The notes under the pieces were generated by a model. The model was not told the DNA's origin. It made no database searches and saw nothing but the letters and a program-made list of their open reading frames with translations. A stretch of 64,000 nucleotides of DNA from Spinacia oleracea (taxonomy: Eukaryota > Streptophyta > Magnoliopsida > Caryophyllales > Amaranthaceae). A program made the translations under genes and the position numbers. This document shows, one piece after another, positions 1 to 12,306 of this stretch. The DNA is taken from assembly GCF_020520425.1 (NCBI RefSeq), contig NC_079491.1:111972652-112036651 (forward strand), written 5' to 3'. How positions within the stretch are numbered: position 1 is the first letter of the stretch; each line of letters begins with the position of its first letter.

Positions 1-1884
1 TCAGTTACAAACCTATAAGGAACTCGGGCATTACTTGAGTTCCTCTACGAACTCAAGTTCCCAATAGTTGTTCCTCAAACAACTACGCTCTCACTGACTT
101 CCCTAGAAGTCTCTCTTGACTCTTTTGCTTCACTCAAAGCCTCTCTGCTTCTTTCTCATAGACTTCACTCAAAGCCTACCCAAATACAACCGGAACTCGC
201 TCAAGTTCCTACCCCATACACATCAGGAACTCACTCAAGTTCCTGCCCAAAACTTATACAAGAATTCACTCAAACCCTTGACAAATTACCCATTACAAGA
301 GCTCACTCAACCCTTGAACAACTCTTAAAATGTTGACATTTGATAATTGATTAAACTCTAATATGTAGAGAGTGAATAACTGTAAAGGAACTCGGAACTG
401 ACAGGAACTCGGAACTGCAGGAACTGACTAAAAAACGTGGAACAAATATATCTTCTTTAATTACCTTCCACGTAAACCAGACTCTGTGGAATGACCGAGA
501 AGTCAGACACCCTTGAATGAATGAGAAAGCTCTCCTTTATAGAGGAAGAAACCTCAACCACTTTCTCCATAATCTTCTCCACTAACAACCACTAAGCCCT
601 TCAATTTAGGCATGATCCCATGACTTTAGTCAGTAGAGAAAATCATGGAGTTAGGGCTAAGCATAATCAGGTTTTCCATGATCTCCTATTATTTCTCCAC
701 TAATGTAGTTTTTCCAAAACAACGTAAAACAATGATTTTAATTTTCTAAAACCAAACCTTTTAAATCTGATTTTAAAAAAAAAATAAATAAATAAATAAA
801 TTTTATTAAAATAAAATAACTAACAATCAGATTTTATTTTACAAAAAGATTAATTATTTTTTATTTATTAAAAATAAAATTTTAAACACATTAAACTACA
901 AAAGATATTCAAAACAAATCCTAGAATGAATAGGACATTATTAAAAACGAATTTTAAATAATAAATAAATAAATATATGATATAAAAATCAGAATTCTAA
1001 TTAAAATAAGATTTTATAAAAATTATCTTTTATTTTAAAAACATAAATAAATAGAGTTTTACTAGGAGATAAATACTCAAAGTCAAAGGTAAATCCCTAA
1101 CAACTAGGAGTGTTAAAAGCCACGATATTGACACTTAAAATTACCTTAAAACTAGGAGTATTCTAGGAAGATAAACTGACGTTATTTCTCATAAGTTCCG
1201 ACAAGTTCCTTTTGGCACCGTGTTCCTCAATTATTCAAGTTTCTACATACTTACATGAATCATAGAAAATAAACTCTTATTTTCTTCTTCATGCTTCATG
1301 ATGCTCCAACTCAAGAGCCTCATGTTGATAGTTCCGCCTCTGGAACTTTTCCATGCTTGTTCCTACTCAGGAACTTTATACTCGTTGTTCCTCGTAGGAT
1401 CTGCTGAGGAACTGATCTGTTTGTGTTCCTTTGAAGAACTTTGTTGCAGCTTGGATACTTGATTTATTGACTTGAACTCTTCATGTTTGTTTCTTCATCA
1501 AACCTATATTTGTTTCGTATACATATTGGAACTCAAACATAGGTTAGTCGTTTGCTAGTTGTCATCAAAACCATAAAGTCAGTGATGACAACCAATACAA
1601 GCAAGATGAAGAAAACTAAACTAATAAACAAGTATGCAGTAGTTAAGGACACAAACTCTAAGTCTAATGGTATACTTATATAATTAGACTTCTCTTCTGA
1701 AGTTCCCTTCACTTCTTGAGTTCCTTTCAGGAACTTCACTTCTTCTTGTATATATCTTCATAATCTTCCAACTAAATGATCTGTATTAACCGTCATTACT
1801 TGTTCATGCACATCTAAACAATACACACATTAGTTAGATAATCATCATTTGTTCATAATCATCAAAACACTATATTACTCAACA
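1..1884 (-). mobile_element. TE-1 3' LTR (cut by window start)
   Basis: This stretch repeats 7755-9637 almost base for base; the only difference I saw is in an A/TAAA run near 775-800 versus 8529-8550. It is the 3' LTR of a minus-strand element. The end at 1884 is the start of the LTR in its own sense (TGTTGAG) and is preceded in that sense by a purine-rich primer at 1888-1899. The first ~208 bp of the plus-strand view are missing because the window begins inside it. A minus-strand TATAAA lies at about 537-542. LTR identity this high implies a recent insertion (inference). The short ORFs inside are not genes. Confidence 0.88.
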
Positions 1885-1887
1885 ATA

Positions 1888-1899
1888 TTCCCCCTTTTT
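1888..1899 (-). other. TE-1 polypurine tract
   Basis: The plus strand reads TTCCCCCTTTTT, so the minus strand has AAAAAGGGGGAA next to the LTR start TGTTGAG at 1884. This is the expected plus-strand primer site and fixes the element's orientation as minus. Confidence 0.8.
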
Positions 1900-2754
1900 G
1901 ATGATGACAAACAAATGATGCTTATCGCAAATTAAACATTAAAGATGTACATTAATTCCCCCTTAATAATACAGACTGGAAACTATTGAACAAGTCATGC
2001 ATAAGAGGATTTAGACTTGACTATATTAGACAATAAGCATTATACATAATCTTCCCCCTTTTGTCATTATCGAAAAGGACAATTTTACACATATTTGCTT
2101 TAGGTAAATCATATATACATATTGCTATATGCCACAATTACCACCATAAAGGTTAAACACTTGTTAGTCCTAAAAGTCTCAAGATGCTCAATTTTCAAAC
2201 TTAGGATGCATATGCTACACGAATTTCCAATTCACAATCCAAAGATCCAACTTTAAAATTACTGAAGGAACTTGACAAATAATAAATTAAAGTCAAGCAT
2301 AGATCAAATTTGAAAGTCAAAAATGGATTAAGAGAGTATGATATTGTAATATCGGGCTCAAAGAAGTATGAAAGAAATTTATGGAGCAATTTGAATAGAG
2401 GGAACTTTGAAATAGATAGTGTGCTCTTTAGTTAGGTTTTCAAAGTGAGGTTCTCAACAATCATTAGAGTTTATCACTTTACCTCACAATCTTGAAATTT
2501 CTTCTAAACATAACCATGATATGTACCAATCAAGTTCACTTCTCTTCAACCACCAACTTTCCTTGAGAAACACACTGATAAAAGGAACTTGAACATATTT
2601 CATCAAGTTCTTTCAATTTTTGCTTATGTTCCCCTTTCAACTGATTCCATGAGTAAACGTCTTCAGAATCATATGTCATCTAGGAAATAATAAAGATTTG
2701 ATCACCCTTGTTTATTTTTTTTTTCTTTTCATTTTTTTTTTTTTCATCATACAT

Positions 2755-2785
<31 letters not shown>

Positions 2786-5700
2786 CAAGGGTGTCATTAC
2801 ACGTTGTGGCACTTTCCTAGAGTTTTTAAGTACAACAGTAAAGAGAAAATATATTCATACATACTTGAGTTCCACCACCAAATATGAATCATTTACATTT
2901 GTTCCTTCCTTATTCCCCCAGAGTTCCTTACCATTCCTCTCTTCATTTTGGAGCTTGTAAGTGTAGCTCCATCTAATGATTTCCCTCGAAATATCAATTG
3001 ATAAAGTATAATAAACTTGCTTCTCACTTCTTCCACAAACTTCCCCCTCAAAATGTATCCATCCATTTATAACTCTTTATGTATCATCAAACCATACAAA
3101 TCGATGAATATTAACTTAGAGCTCGTGGGAAGTAGTATATTTGAAGTGTCGGGATATGAGTGGAATGATAATTTTGGAAATAAGGATCTTCGAAGTTATG
3201 AAATGTTAATGATAGGAATAAAGAATACAACGTAGAGATACAATACTGGATTGTAGAGTATGATTGTACTTAGCACGGACACACAACCCAAAGGTTGTAG
3301 AATAATGCTAATGGCTCGGCACAATAGAACACTCTTTGCGAATGTAGTATAATGCTCAACCCAATCACGAACACACAAACCAGTCTTGTGGAAAGATGTT
3401 GTTCTTCAAATACATATGGTGTGGATAAGTGGAAGTTGGTTAAAATATAGGTTTGTTCCCTCTGACAATATTAAGCAAGATAAAGAAATATTTTTATGGG
3501 AATCTACTTGTCTAGTTCCATCAATGTTTCTTCCATTGTTTCTTTGGCAACTTAGGATTTTCTTGTTTGATAGCATCCATATAGTTCTATTATGAGACAT
3601 CTAATACTCTTTGGGCAAGTGAGTATGCCTTTTACAGCACAAAATATAAGTGTGACACATTTACTTTAAGCATACATAATTGCCTTATCTAAATATGTGT
3701 AGGAGTTCCAAATCAACAAAACTCATGGAAAAGACTATGTTATGCTCATGCCATTGCTTCATTAAGTATTGATCCTTTAAACAGTCCATGAATAGATGAA
3801 ATCATAAGGAAAGCATAATCACATAATGCATTTCAAGACGTGTACAATTAAATTAATAAGTAAACAATATAACAAAAAAAATGTACCTTATATAATTTTT
3901 CACCATGTGTATGATTACTTTGAGGTGCTGGACTAATTTTGATGAATTTATGTTCGAGTTCCTTGAGTGCTAGTTCCATCATCTTGATGCCCTCACATCT
4001 TATGGAAACATTCATGTGTAATCGAATATTGTCAATCATTCTTCAGAAGTTCCTTGACATGCTTTTGTCATTTGATCATCTCAAATATCACTCTCTATTT
4101 AATTTTTATAGAAATTAAGAGAGTGGTTGTTGTGTTCTTTCATCATGTTCATATAAACACTTATGATAATGAAACCTTATAAAACAATTCGTTAGGTTCA
4201 ACATTTATGTATATATATCACTAATAAATCAGTTTCTCTTGAAAACAAAATATGTTAATTTTAAAATCAGTTTTCAAGAAGGGACTTGACATTGTTCTTT
4301 ATAAGAAAAAAAAGAAGTCATCTTCTGTTTGGAACAACCTATGTCCCATATGTGCAACAACATAGGATTATATATAATTACCTTATAAACAAGCTACTGG
4401 AGAAATAGTCTCCTAAAAATCAATACCTTTCTGACTGGTTGTTCCTTTCAAGAACCAACCTTCTCTGAGTTCCTTTGTCGATGTCATTGAAAAATTGATT
4501 GAATGAATGTTGTAGTGCACACAGGAACTCGATAAATGAATCTGGCAATTTCTCTACTACTAGAGCAGTCGTGGAACTTGTTGCATGATATTGATTGATC
4601 GAGTTGATCTTCAGCTTCATGAACTGGAACTTGAACCTTAGTTTGAAGTTCCTCGACATGAACTTATGTAGCTGGCTACTGTTGCTTTTAATAGTGACAT
4701 ATTTTATCATTAGAAACTCGATTAGTTCTACATGAACTTGCGAGTTCAATATTGAAATAAACTTTAACCTGTTGCTGGGAATAGTCATGTTAGTTTCAAT
4801 CACAAGTAATATATTCACTTATTTCAACGCACATTTTTATATTTGTTGTAAACTCTGGATCATCTTCAATAACCCCTAGAAATATCAAATTATTGTTAGG
4901 AACCAAATTGTGATCCACAAAGTATGTGTTCTCTCTTTGATTCCCTTCAACTATGACATTTATTACTGATGATGTAATTTATTTTTAAAATTACCAGAGA
5001 AAACATAATTTTGGAAACTCTAAACAAATGTGCATTAATTACTCGACAATAAAAATTCACAATGGAACAGGAACTTGACTTACCAACTTTTCATTTGGAA
5101 CCAATCTTACCTTAACTGTCAAAAGTTATAAGTTTCCAATGTAGGTAGCAACCAAACGATAATAGTGAATTTTCTTTCATAGAACAATCATTGTCGAGAT
5201 ATAACGAGTTGTTCCCCCTTAGTTGTAGCCACCTCATTTTTCATGTTACAAGTAAGCTAGAACATGTTCCTATGGTCTTCATGACCATTCTCCATCTTGA
5301 GTTATTTTAATATGAGTAATCTGGGAATAAATAACACTCAAGTGTAGTACTTTTGTGCAAAGTTATGATTAGCGGGTTAGTCTAAAGTAAATATATATAT
5401 AATCAGACATAATAACAAAATATGATGTTCCTGAAAAAGTTACTTCACGAAAGAAACATGAAACATATATTTTGTTCCATGGAACTTAGGTTAACAAGAA
5501 CCAAGAACTTGTACATGAAAAACTTTGACACCAAAAATTTGCTATCAAATAGTTTATGCACCATTTATCAAGTTACTGTAACCTTGAGTTCGCTGATTGT
5601 TTCACCAGAACTTAGGAAGAGTTCCTTTGATCAATGAAACTTATTATTATGCATTTTATACATATTAAATTCCAAAACAAAACCTATAACACAAATAAGG

Positions 5701-7531
5701 TTAGTTTGCACAATAATTTAAGAGAAACAGGTTTATATAAAAAAATTCAACATTAATTAACACAAGTAAAATGAGGGAACAACCTTACTAGCATTTCACA
5801 TGATTGAGTTCCTTTGAGATGTTCAAAGTGACTTCCAATTATATAGTGCATGTGAGTTGATTCGTTGATATGACCCATCATATTTGGAAGGAACTTACAT
5901 GCTGGTGGAACTGGAACTAGTTTACATCTGAAGTTCCAAGTTCCGAGCCTGAGTTCCTCTTCACTATTCCAACGAATCTAATGGATTTCCAACTCATTTT
6001 TCCTTGGTGTAATTCTGATGTTGTTCCTTTACTTCATACACACACTCAATCATGAGTTATAAACCTGTAAAAATCATTTCTCTTCTACTACTTTCCAAAA
6101 TCATGCATTAGTAATAAATATATTTAGGTAGCATAATTTAGAAGATTAAAGTATACAAAAATTGTATACTAACAGACCTGTAAACAATTCATGGTCTTGG
6201 GAACCTGACTTAATTTCAGTTCCTTTCTTTTTAGTAGTAGCATCTTAGAAAATGATTATTTTAAACTGCTAGATCTAAGATTTAACATGCATACATATAA
6301 TAAATATTCAATATACTCATAATACATGGAAAAATCGTTCTTTGGACAATAAATGATATAACATTAAATTATGCAACCCAAAGAATAAAGTTCTCTTTGC
6401 AGGGAAACCAAGTTCCAAGAGTGGCTATATGCATTGTTCCTTTGTCTTGTTCCTTGAACCATTCAAATAATGCATGAATGCAAAATCAGTTTTAGAATCT
6501 GAAATTTGTCTCACAAAAACATGTTTGAGACAATCCAAAATCGATTAAACAAATTTTAAAATATATTTGAACAATTTTCATAAAACGTTGTTAGGAACTT
6601 GATTTAAATAAATAGCGTATGCATATAAAGATCTCAAAAATTTAATGTTTACCTTAACTGTATCATTAAGGATCTTTTCGTTGCAGCCTTTATCTGTTCC
6701 TTGGAATGGTGCTTAAATGAGTTCCTTTATTCGAAAGTTCCTCTTCGGATTTTGATCCTTGTTCCGATGTGGGGAGCTGATGTAATGTATTTTTATAATG
6801 TCGCACCTTCGTGAGTTCCTAAGTATAACTCGTGGGTCAACAATGATCCAGCGAGTTCCTCAATGTAGAACTTAAATTCACAGGAACTCTGACATATTAA
6901 TGTGCACCTTTGTTTGTTCCTGTACCAATTTCTTTGTCGAGGGAACCCAACAGATTTGGGTCCCTTCTTGTTAGTAGTAACTGTTAAGAAAATAATCAAC
7001 ACAACAACTACTACCAAGATACAATATGCCTTCATATAAATGATATTCAATATATTCATGAAGCATATAAAATAATAGTTCTTAGGCAGAGAAAAAATAA
7101 GTAGGATATTTTGTTGCCTAAAAAATAAAAACTCCGAGTTCCACATATATGCATTTTTCAAAATACGTTTCCTTGACATAATTTTAATGTACTGAAGTTT
7201 GAAAAAAAAAATTGAAGAATCATTTATTAAATATAGATTTTAGATTTTTCAAATTTAATTTTAAATCAAAACAAAACAGAAGTTCCATTAGAAACAATGC
7301 AAGGAACACGCAATAAATTAATGTATGCACACAAAGAAGGTCTAAAGGAATAGATATTTACCTTAGAAGATAGCCTGTTACACTTTGGCTGACTTTTATT
7401 CAACAATAAAAGTCAGATCTGCCTTGTTCCTTTGAATGGGTAGGATCGAGTTCCTTTCATCAAGTTTCTTGTAATTGTTCCTCCTTCCAGGAACTTAACT
7501 CAGCAGGGTTGCCTGCTTATCAGCGAGTTCC

Positions 7532-7544
7532 GGCTCTGATACCA
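7532..7544 (-). other. TE-1 primer-binding site (initiator tRNA-Met type)
   Basis: The minus strand reads TGGTATCAGAGCC two bases inside the LTR end at 7547. This is the standard plant retrotransposon site complementary to the 3' end of initiator tRNA-Met. It is intact, so the copy kept the cis signals for reverse transcription although it carries no genes. Confidence 0.88.
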
Positions 7545-7546
7545 AT

Positions 7547-9637
7547 TGTTATTCGGATGGAACACTACAAGAGGGGGGGTGAATTGTAGTATGGAACTTT
7601 CTAGCCAATTTTGCGGAATTATAAAGAAACTTTAAGCAAGTAGAGAAACAATGCAAGAGAGATTTTACGAGGAAACTTTCTACGCCCAACTAGAAAGAAA
7701 ACCTCGACCCACTAGGGATTTCAACTTAAACTCTTTTCACTATAGGGCAACAACTCAGTTACAAACCTATAAGGAACTCGGGCATTACTTGAGTTCCTCT
7801 ACGAACTCAAGTTCCCAATAGTTGTTCCTCAAACAACTACGCTCTCACTGACTTCCCTAGAAGTCTCTCTTGACTCTTTTGCTTCACTCAAAGCCTCTCT
7901 GCTTCTTTCTCATAGACTTCACTCAAAGCCTACCCAAATACAACCGGAACTCGCTCAAGTTCCTACCCCATACACATCAGGAACTCACTCAAGTTCCTGC
8001 CCAAAACTTATACAAGAATTCACTCAAACCCTTGACAAATTACCCATTACAAGAGCTCACTCAACCCTTGAACAACTCTTAAAATGTTGACATTTGATAA
8101 TTGATTAAACTCTAATATGTAGAGAGTGAATAACTGTAAAGGAACTCGGAACTGACAGGAACTCGGAACTGCAGGAACTGACTAAAAAACGTGGAACAAA
8201 TATATCTTCTTTAATTACCTTCCACGTAAACCAGACTCTGTGGAATGACCGAGAAGTCAGACACCCTTGAATGAATGAGAAAGCTCTCCTTTATAGAGGA
8301 AGAAACCTCAACCACTTTCTCCATAATCTTCTCCACTAACAACCACTAAGCCCTTCAATTTAGGCATGATCCCATGACTTTAGTCAGTAGAGAAAATCAT
8401 GGAGTTAGGGCTAAGCATAATCAGGTTTTCCATGATCTCCTATTATTTCTCCACTAATGTAGTTTTTCCAAAACAACGTAAAACAATGATTTTAATTTTC
8501 TAAAACCAAACCTTTTAAATCTGATTTTAAAAAAAAAAAAATAAATAAATAAATTTTATTAAAATAAAATAACTAACAATCAGATTTTATTTTACAAAAA
8601 GATTAATTATTTTTTATTTATTAAAAATAAAATTTTAAACACATTAAACTACAAAAGATATTCAAAACAAATCCTAGAATGAATAGGACATTATTAAAAA
8701 CGAATTTTAAATAATAAATAAATAAATATATGATATAAAAATCAGAATTCTAATTAAAATAAGATTTTATAAAAATTATCTTTTATTTTAAAAACATAAA
8801 TAAATAGAGTTTTACTAGGAGATAAATACTCAAAGTCAAAGGTAAATCCCTAACAACTAGGAGTGTTAAAAGCCACGATATTGACACTTAAAATTACCTT
8901 AAAACTAGGAGTATTCTAGGAAGATAAACTGACGTTATTTCTCATAAGTTCCGACAAGTTCCTTTTGGCACCGTGTTCCTCAATTATTCAAGTTTCTACA
9001 TACTTACATGAATCATAGAAAATAAACTCTTATTTTCTTCTTCATGCTTCATGATGCTCCAACTCAAGAGCCTCATGTTGATAGTTCCGCCTCTGGAACT
9101 TTTCCATGCTTGTTCCTACTCAGGAACTTTATACTCGTTGTTCCTCGTAGGATCTGCTGAGGAACTGATCTGTTTGTGTTCCTTTGAAGAACTTTGTTGC
9201 AGCTTGGATACTTGATTTATTGACTTGAACTCTTCATGTTTGTTTCTTCATCAAACCTATATTTGTTTCGTATACATATTGGAACTCAAACATAGGTTAG
9301 TCGTTTGCTAGTTGTCATCAAAACCATAAAGTCAGTGATGACAACCAATACAAGCAAGATGAAGAAAACTAAACTAATAAACAAGTATGCAGTAGTTAAG
9401 GACACAAACTCTAAGTCTAATGGTATACTTATATAATTAGACTTCTCTTCTGAAGTTCCCTTCACTTCTTGAGTTCCTTTCAGGAACTTCACTTCTTCTT
9501 GTATATATCTTCATAATCTTCCAACTAAATGATCTGTATTAACCGTCATTACTTGTTCATGCACATCTAAACAATACACACATTAGTTAGATAATCATCA
9601 TTTGTTCATAATCATCAAAACACTATATTACTCAACA
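7547..9637 (-). mobile_element. TE-1 5' LTR
   Basis: 2,091 bp bounded by TG at 7547 and CA at 9637 on the plus strand, so also TG...CA on the minus strand. It pairs with 1-1884. The inner edge carries the tRNA-Met primer site; the outer edge meets CACCG at 9638, the presumed target duplication, whose partner lies left of the window. A minus-strand TATAAA-like box is at ~8291-8296. GGAACT words are frequent. Confidence 0.88.
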
Positions 9638-9795
9638 CACCGCTTTTATAAATGGGAAACTTTTATTAATATTATATCAACTATTACCTTCTCATGTCAT
9701 TTTGTGGTCCCATTCACCTTCCCCCTACCCCCTTACCCCTTTAAAAAGTTGACACCTATCTGCTATCTATATTAAAAAATATCCCACTATCAACT
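9638..9795. other. intergenic, no gene seen
   Basis: AT-rich unique-looking sequence between the TE-1 insertion edge and the Stowaway-like MITE. No ORF or RNA gene was recognised. Confidence 0.5.
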
Positions 9796-10150
9796 ATTCC
9801 CTCCGTCTCATAATATAGTGGTCGTTTGACCAAAATCATGGTTATTATTTGTACTTTCAAGATAAATGACATGTTAGGTGGCTTATATGGATAGAGAAAT
9901 TAGAGATTAAAGGTATGTACATAATAAATGGGCATCAAAAAGACAAAAATCAAGCACATGAGTTGAATAAAAGTCAAAAAGTACAATTTTCAAAATAAAA
10001 AATCTGACTTTTTTAGGACAATATTGAGTTTACAATTAGTGCATGAGGGTATTATGGGTAAAAATTAATGGTTTAAATTAGAAATAAGCACATCATTTAA
10101 GGACACCATTTTAGGAAAACAGGCACTATATTATGGGACGGATGGAGTAC
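9796..10150. mobile_element. Stowaway-like MITE (old)
   Basis: The left end reads TTCCCTCCGTCTCATAATAT and the right end at 10124-10150 is its inverted complement with a few mismatches (CACTATATTATGGGACGGAT). The CTCCCTCCGTC..A terminus is typical of Stowaway (Tc1/mariner) MITEs. The interior has no ORF and is AT-rich. Mismatched inverted repeats imply an old insertion. Confidence 0.7.
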
Positions 10151-10212
10151 CATTAATTAAATAATAAGTCAAATACATTTTATTAAATTTTATGTCGGTC
10201 AAACCGATTCAA

Positions 10213-10236
10213 GTATTCCGGGACGGAGGGAGTACT
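10213..10236. mobile_element. solo Stowaway-type terminus
   Basis: ATTCCGGGACGGAGGGAGTA is a second right-hand Stowaway-type end, 70-80 bp beyond the first MITE. No separate left end was found, so it may be the remnant of an older MITE into which 9796-10150 inserted, or of an adjacent one. Confidence 0.5.
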
Positions 10237-10542
10237 ACCAAATAAGAGTATAACAAATGTCCTTCGTACCGTCATACGTATTACGAGTATTAATTTCACC
10301 AATCACCAACCCAGGCAGACGACATAACTCCCACTCCATCTCCCCTCACTCTTTGATCAAAGCTTCAAAAATTGGGGAAACAAACTAAAACTCTCCCATT
10401 TTCTCTCTGTCAAAATTGAACCCTAAAAAACCCAATCAACAAAACTCATTGTTACAAAATTAAGCTCACTTTTATTTTGGTTGTTTAATTTGCTGGTATA
10501 AGGTTACATTCTTAAGGATTCCCCAACTAATTAGGGTAAATA
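10237..10542 (+). promoter_or_regulatory. probable promoter/5' leader of the MULE-derived gene
   Basis: The composition changes to a CT- and A-rich leader style, with AACCCTAAAAAACCC near 10420 and short CTCTCTC runs near 10390-10410, as in plant 5' UTRs. A possible splice donor G|GTATAAG lies at 10496. TE-2 begins at 10543 and the matching flank resumes at 58776, leading to a clear acceptor and start codon at 59051-59055. I infer that this is the upstream part of the same transcription unit, separated from its coding region by ~48 kb of inserted elements. No transcript evidence is available. Confidence 0.5.
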
Positions 10543-10796
10543 ATAAAGACTTATATTTGCAAGTGTAAATGCAGCAGATTAAGATCAGAATTTGAGAGAA
10601 GGAAAGGAAGAGGCTGCTTTCATTACTTAGGCCTTAAGCCCACAATACAGCTTATATAGTGAACAAACCCTTACAACGGCTCTCATCATTACCCTGCCAC
10701 CTGTCTACTGACAGCACATGATTTAAGGAGAAAAGGACAAGATCAGTACATGATCCTAGGTAGATATTTATTCTAGCAAAACAGAAAAGATGCTAC
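10543..10796 (-). mobile_element. TE-2 3' terminal repeat, outer part
   Basis: It matches 58063-58318 closely. It is continued after TE-3 by 21791-21858, giving a terminal repeat of about 320 bp. A minus-strand TATATAAG at 10651-10658 sits where a copia promoter would be. The ends are ATAAAG...CTTATT rather than TG...CA. The flanking AAATA at 10538-10542 is repeated at 58776-58780 and is the best target-duplication candidate. Confidence 0.75.
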
Positions 10797-12287
10797 TGTA
10801 GACACCTACTTTTGTCCCCATTCCCAAAAGGGAAAGGTTCGATGATGAAAGCGTAAATCTCCACTTGACAACGCATCTCCTATAAAATAACGAATCTCAA
10901 TTCCCCTTTTCATTTCACCCAAAACCTGCTATTTATGGAAACATGCTAAAAATAGTAACTGCCATAAAGGGTAGCTTCTAAAAGTGGCAAGTCATAAAAG
11001 ATAGAAACCTGTCAGAATTAGGTGTTGCACTCCAACATAAATCCTAAATGAGATAGAAAACTGCGAGAATCCTATTCCTAATATGATTCGGAAATAAGAG
11101 TTACGTATTAATTAAAATCCTAACGAGCCTAGAGTTCGTAACGGGCCCAGACACATTCCGTCATGAAATTGATACGCACTAAAAAACTCGATTAAGTCTC
11201 ATACACTCCGGATTCTAAGAATCCGAATCTGACAAAGAAACGGCCCAAACAGCAATTTCAACGCCCAGCCCTGGGCGTTGAAATTGCCTGGATTCTATTT
11301 CCAACGCCCAGAGCTGGGCGCCGAAATCTTTGACGCCCAGCCCTGGGCGCTGAAAATACTCGGGACGTGTTTTTTCCTAATTCTTTGCGGATTAGAACTC
11401 TGCAATTCTATCTTTCCACGAACTCTTCCCTATAAATAGACCCCTAAATTCGACGTGAAAACGACACACAACACACAATTATATTCTGAGTATTGACTCC
11501 AACCCTCAGCCTAAGCCTCACGCTGCGAAATTGTTCACGCGTTCTGTCGCAATCGATCCATAAATCGAACAGAACGTATCCTGTCCCATAATTGAGATTC
11601 GTTAAATAAAAAGGAGAAATAGCAAAGTCAAAGTGGTTAGTTTTCTGAGAACCGTGACGCACCTCTCAAGGGTGCGTCGTAATGTGTCCCTTTTCGATGA
11701 TTTAACTGCTTTCCTCGCCCTTTTTATGAACTGTTAAACTAACCTAATCTGATTGTTCTATCACGCCTAACAAATATAATATTTTTGGGAAATCGGATTA
11801 TCATGCTAGGTCCCTTAATGCTATTTAAATCAGATAATCACGATCTAATTAGTATTATATGTTGCATATTGCTAAAATTAATTCAGATTAGTTTAATAGT
11901 TAACGCATGTCCCTTCAATTATTTATGTTGAGCTAGTAAGGATATCCTGCCTCTGGAGTTATCGACGAGCGAAGTACTCCTCTCGGTAGTCACAGTCCCC
12001 CGAACCCTCAATCTCTACCTTGCGGGTGTATGTTGAGAGATCCCCACACCAGGGATCACAAGGGAACCTACGGCCGTCGTGGTCAAACATAATTGCACTC
12101 CCTTTCTGTCACGATAACCGGGTTTTGTCAGTTTTTCTCATTTTCGTTAAAAACTGAATGGCGACTCCTATATTACTAGTCAATTGGGTGTAAACTCACA
12201 GGAAATCCGATTACGAATAAAAAGAATCGTCACACCCACGATGGACGAGGTCACGCATTAGCCTCGCGCTTTTTCGACCCCCTCACA
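10797..12287 (+). repeat. TE-3 5' LTR
   Basis: 1,491 bp, TG...CA. A TATA box (TATAAATAG) lies at 11431-11439 and a run of three GC palindromes at 11253-11350. It closely matches the 3' LTR; differences seen include one palindrome-arm base near 11278 and a small length difference near 12185-12215. Confidence 0.88.
11253..11350. repeat. paired GC palindromes, 5' LTR of TE-3
   Basis: There are three palindromes in a row. 11253-11286 is perfect, with 16-bp arms CAATTTCAACGCCCAG and CTGGGCGTTGAAATTG around a 2-base centre. 11305-11320 has CGCCCAG/CTGGGCG arms around AG. 11334-11349 repeats CGCCCAG..CTGGGCG. As RNA or single-stranded cDNA each could fold as a stable hairpin. The set recurs in the 3' LTR at 20753-20848. 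Confidence 0.85.
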
Positions 12288-12288
12288 G

Positions 12289-12306
12289 TGGCGACTCCAC
12301 TGGGGA
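12289..12306 (+). other. TE-3 primer-binding site
   Basis: TGGCGACTCCACTGGGGA lies one base past the 5' LTR. The TGGCGACTCC..TGGGGA form is what I associate with the Tat/Ogre group of Ty3/gypsy elements. The exact tRNA was not checked. Confidence 0.7.

Larger units (their letters stand above)
1885..7546 (-). mobile_element. TE-1 internal region, non-coding (LARD-like)
   Basis: About 5.7 kb lies between the two LTRs. No ORF exceeds ~130 codons on either strand, and none shows protease, integrase, reverse transcriptase, RNase H or zinc-knuckle motifs. The DNA is AT-rich with a long T-rich tract at ~2707-2776. The word GGAACT/AGTTCC recurs dozens of times on both strands here and in the LTRs. 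A long-LTR element with several kb of non-coding interior fits a large retrotransposon derivative (LARD), mobilised in trans by an autonomous relative that is not visible here. A heavily decayed coding element is less likely, because the LTR pair is nearly identical. Confidence 0.75.

Noticed and set aside
4420..4818. 132-codon minus-strand ORF in TE-1
   Set aside because: No recognisable motif and composition like its non-coding surroundings; a length expected by chance in AT-rich DNA.
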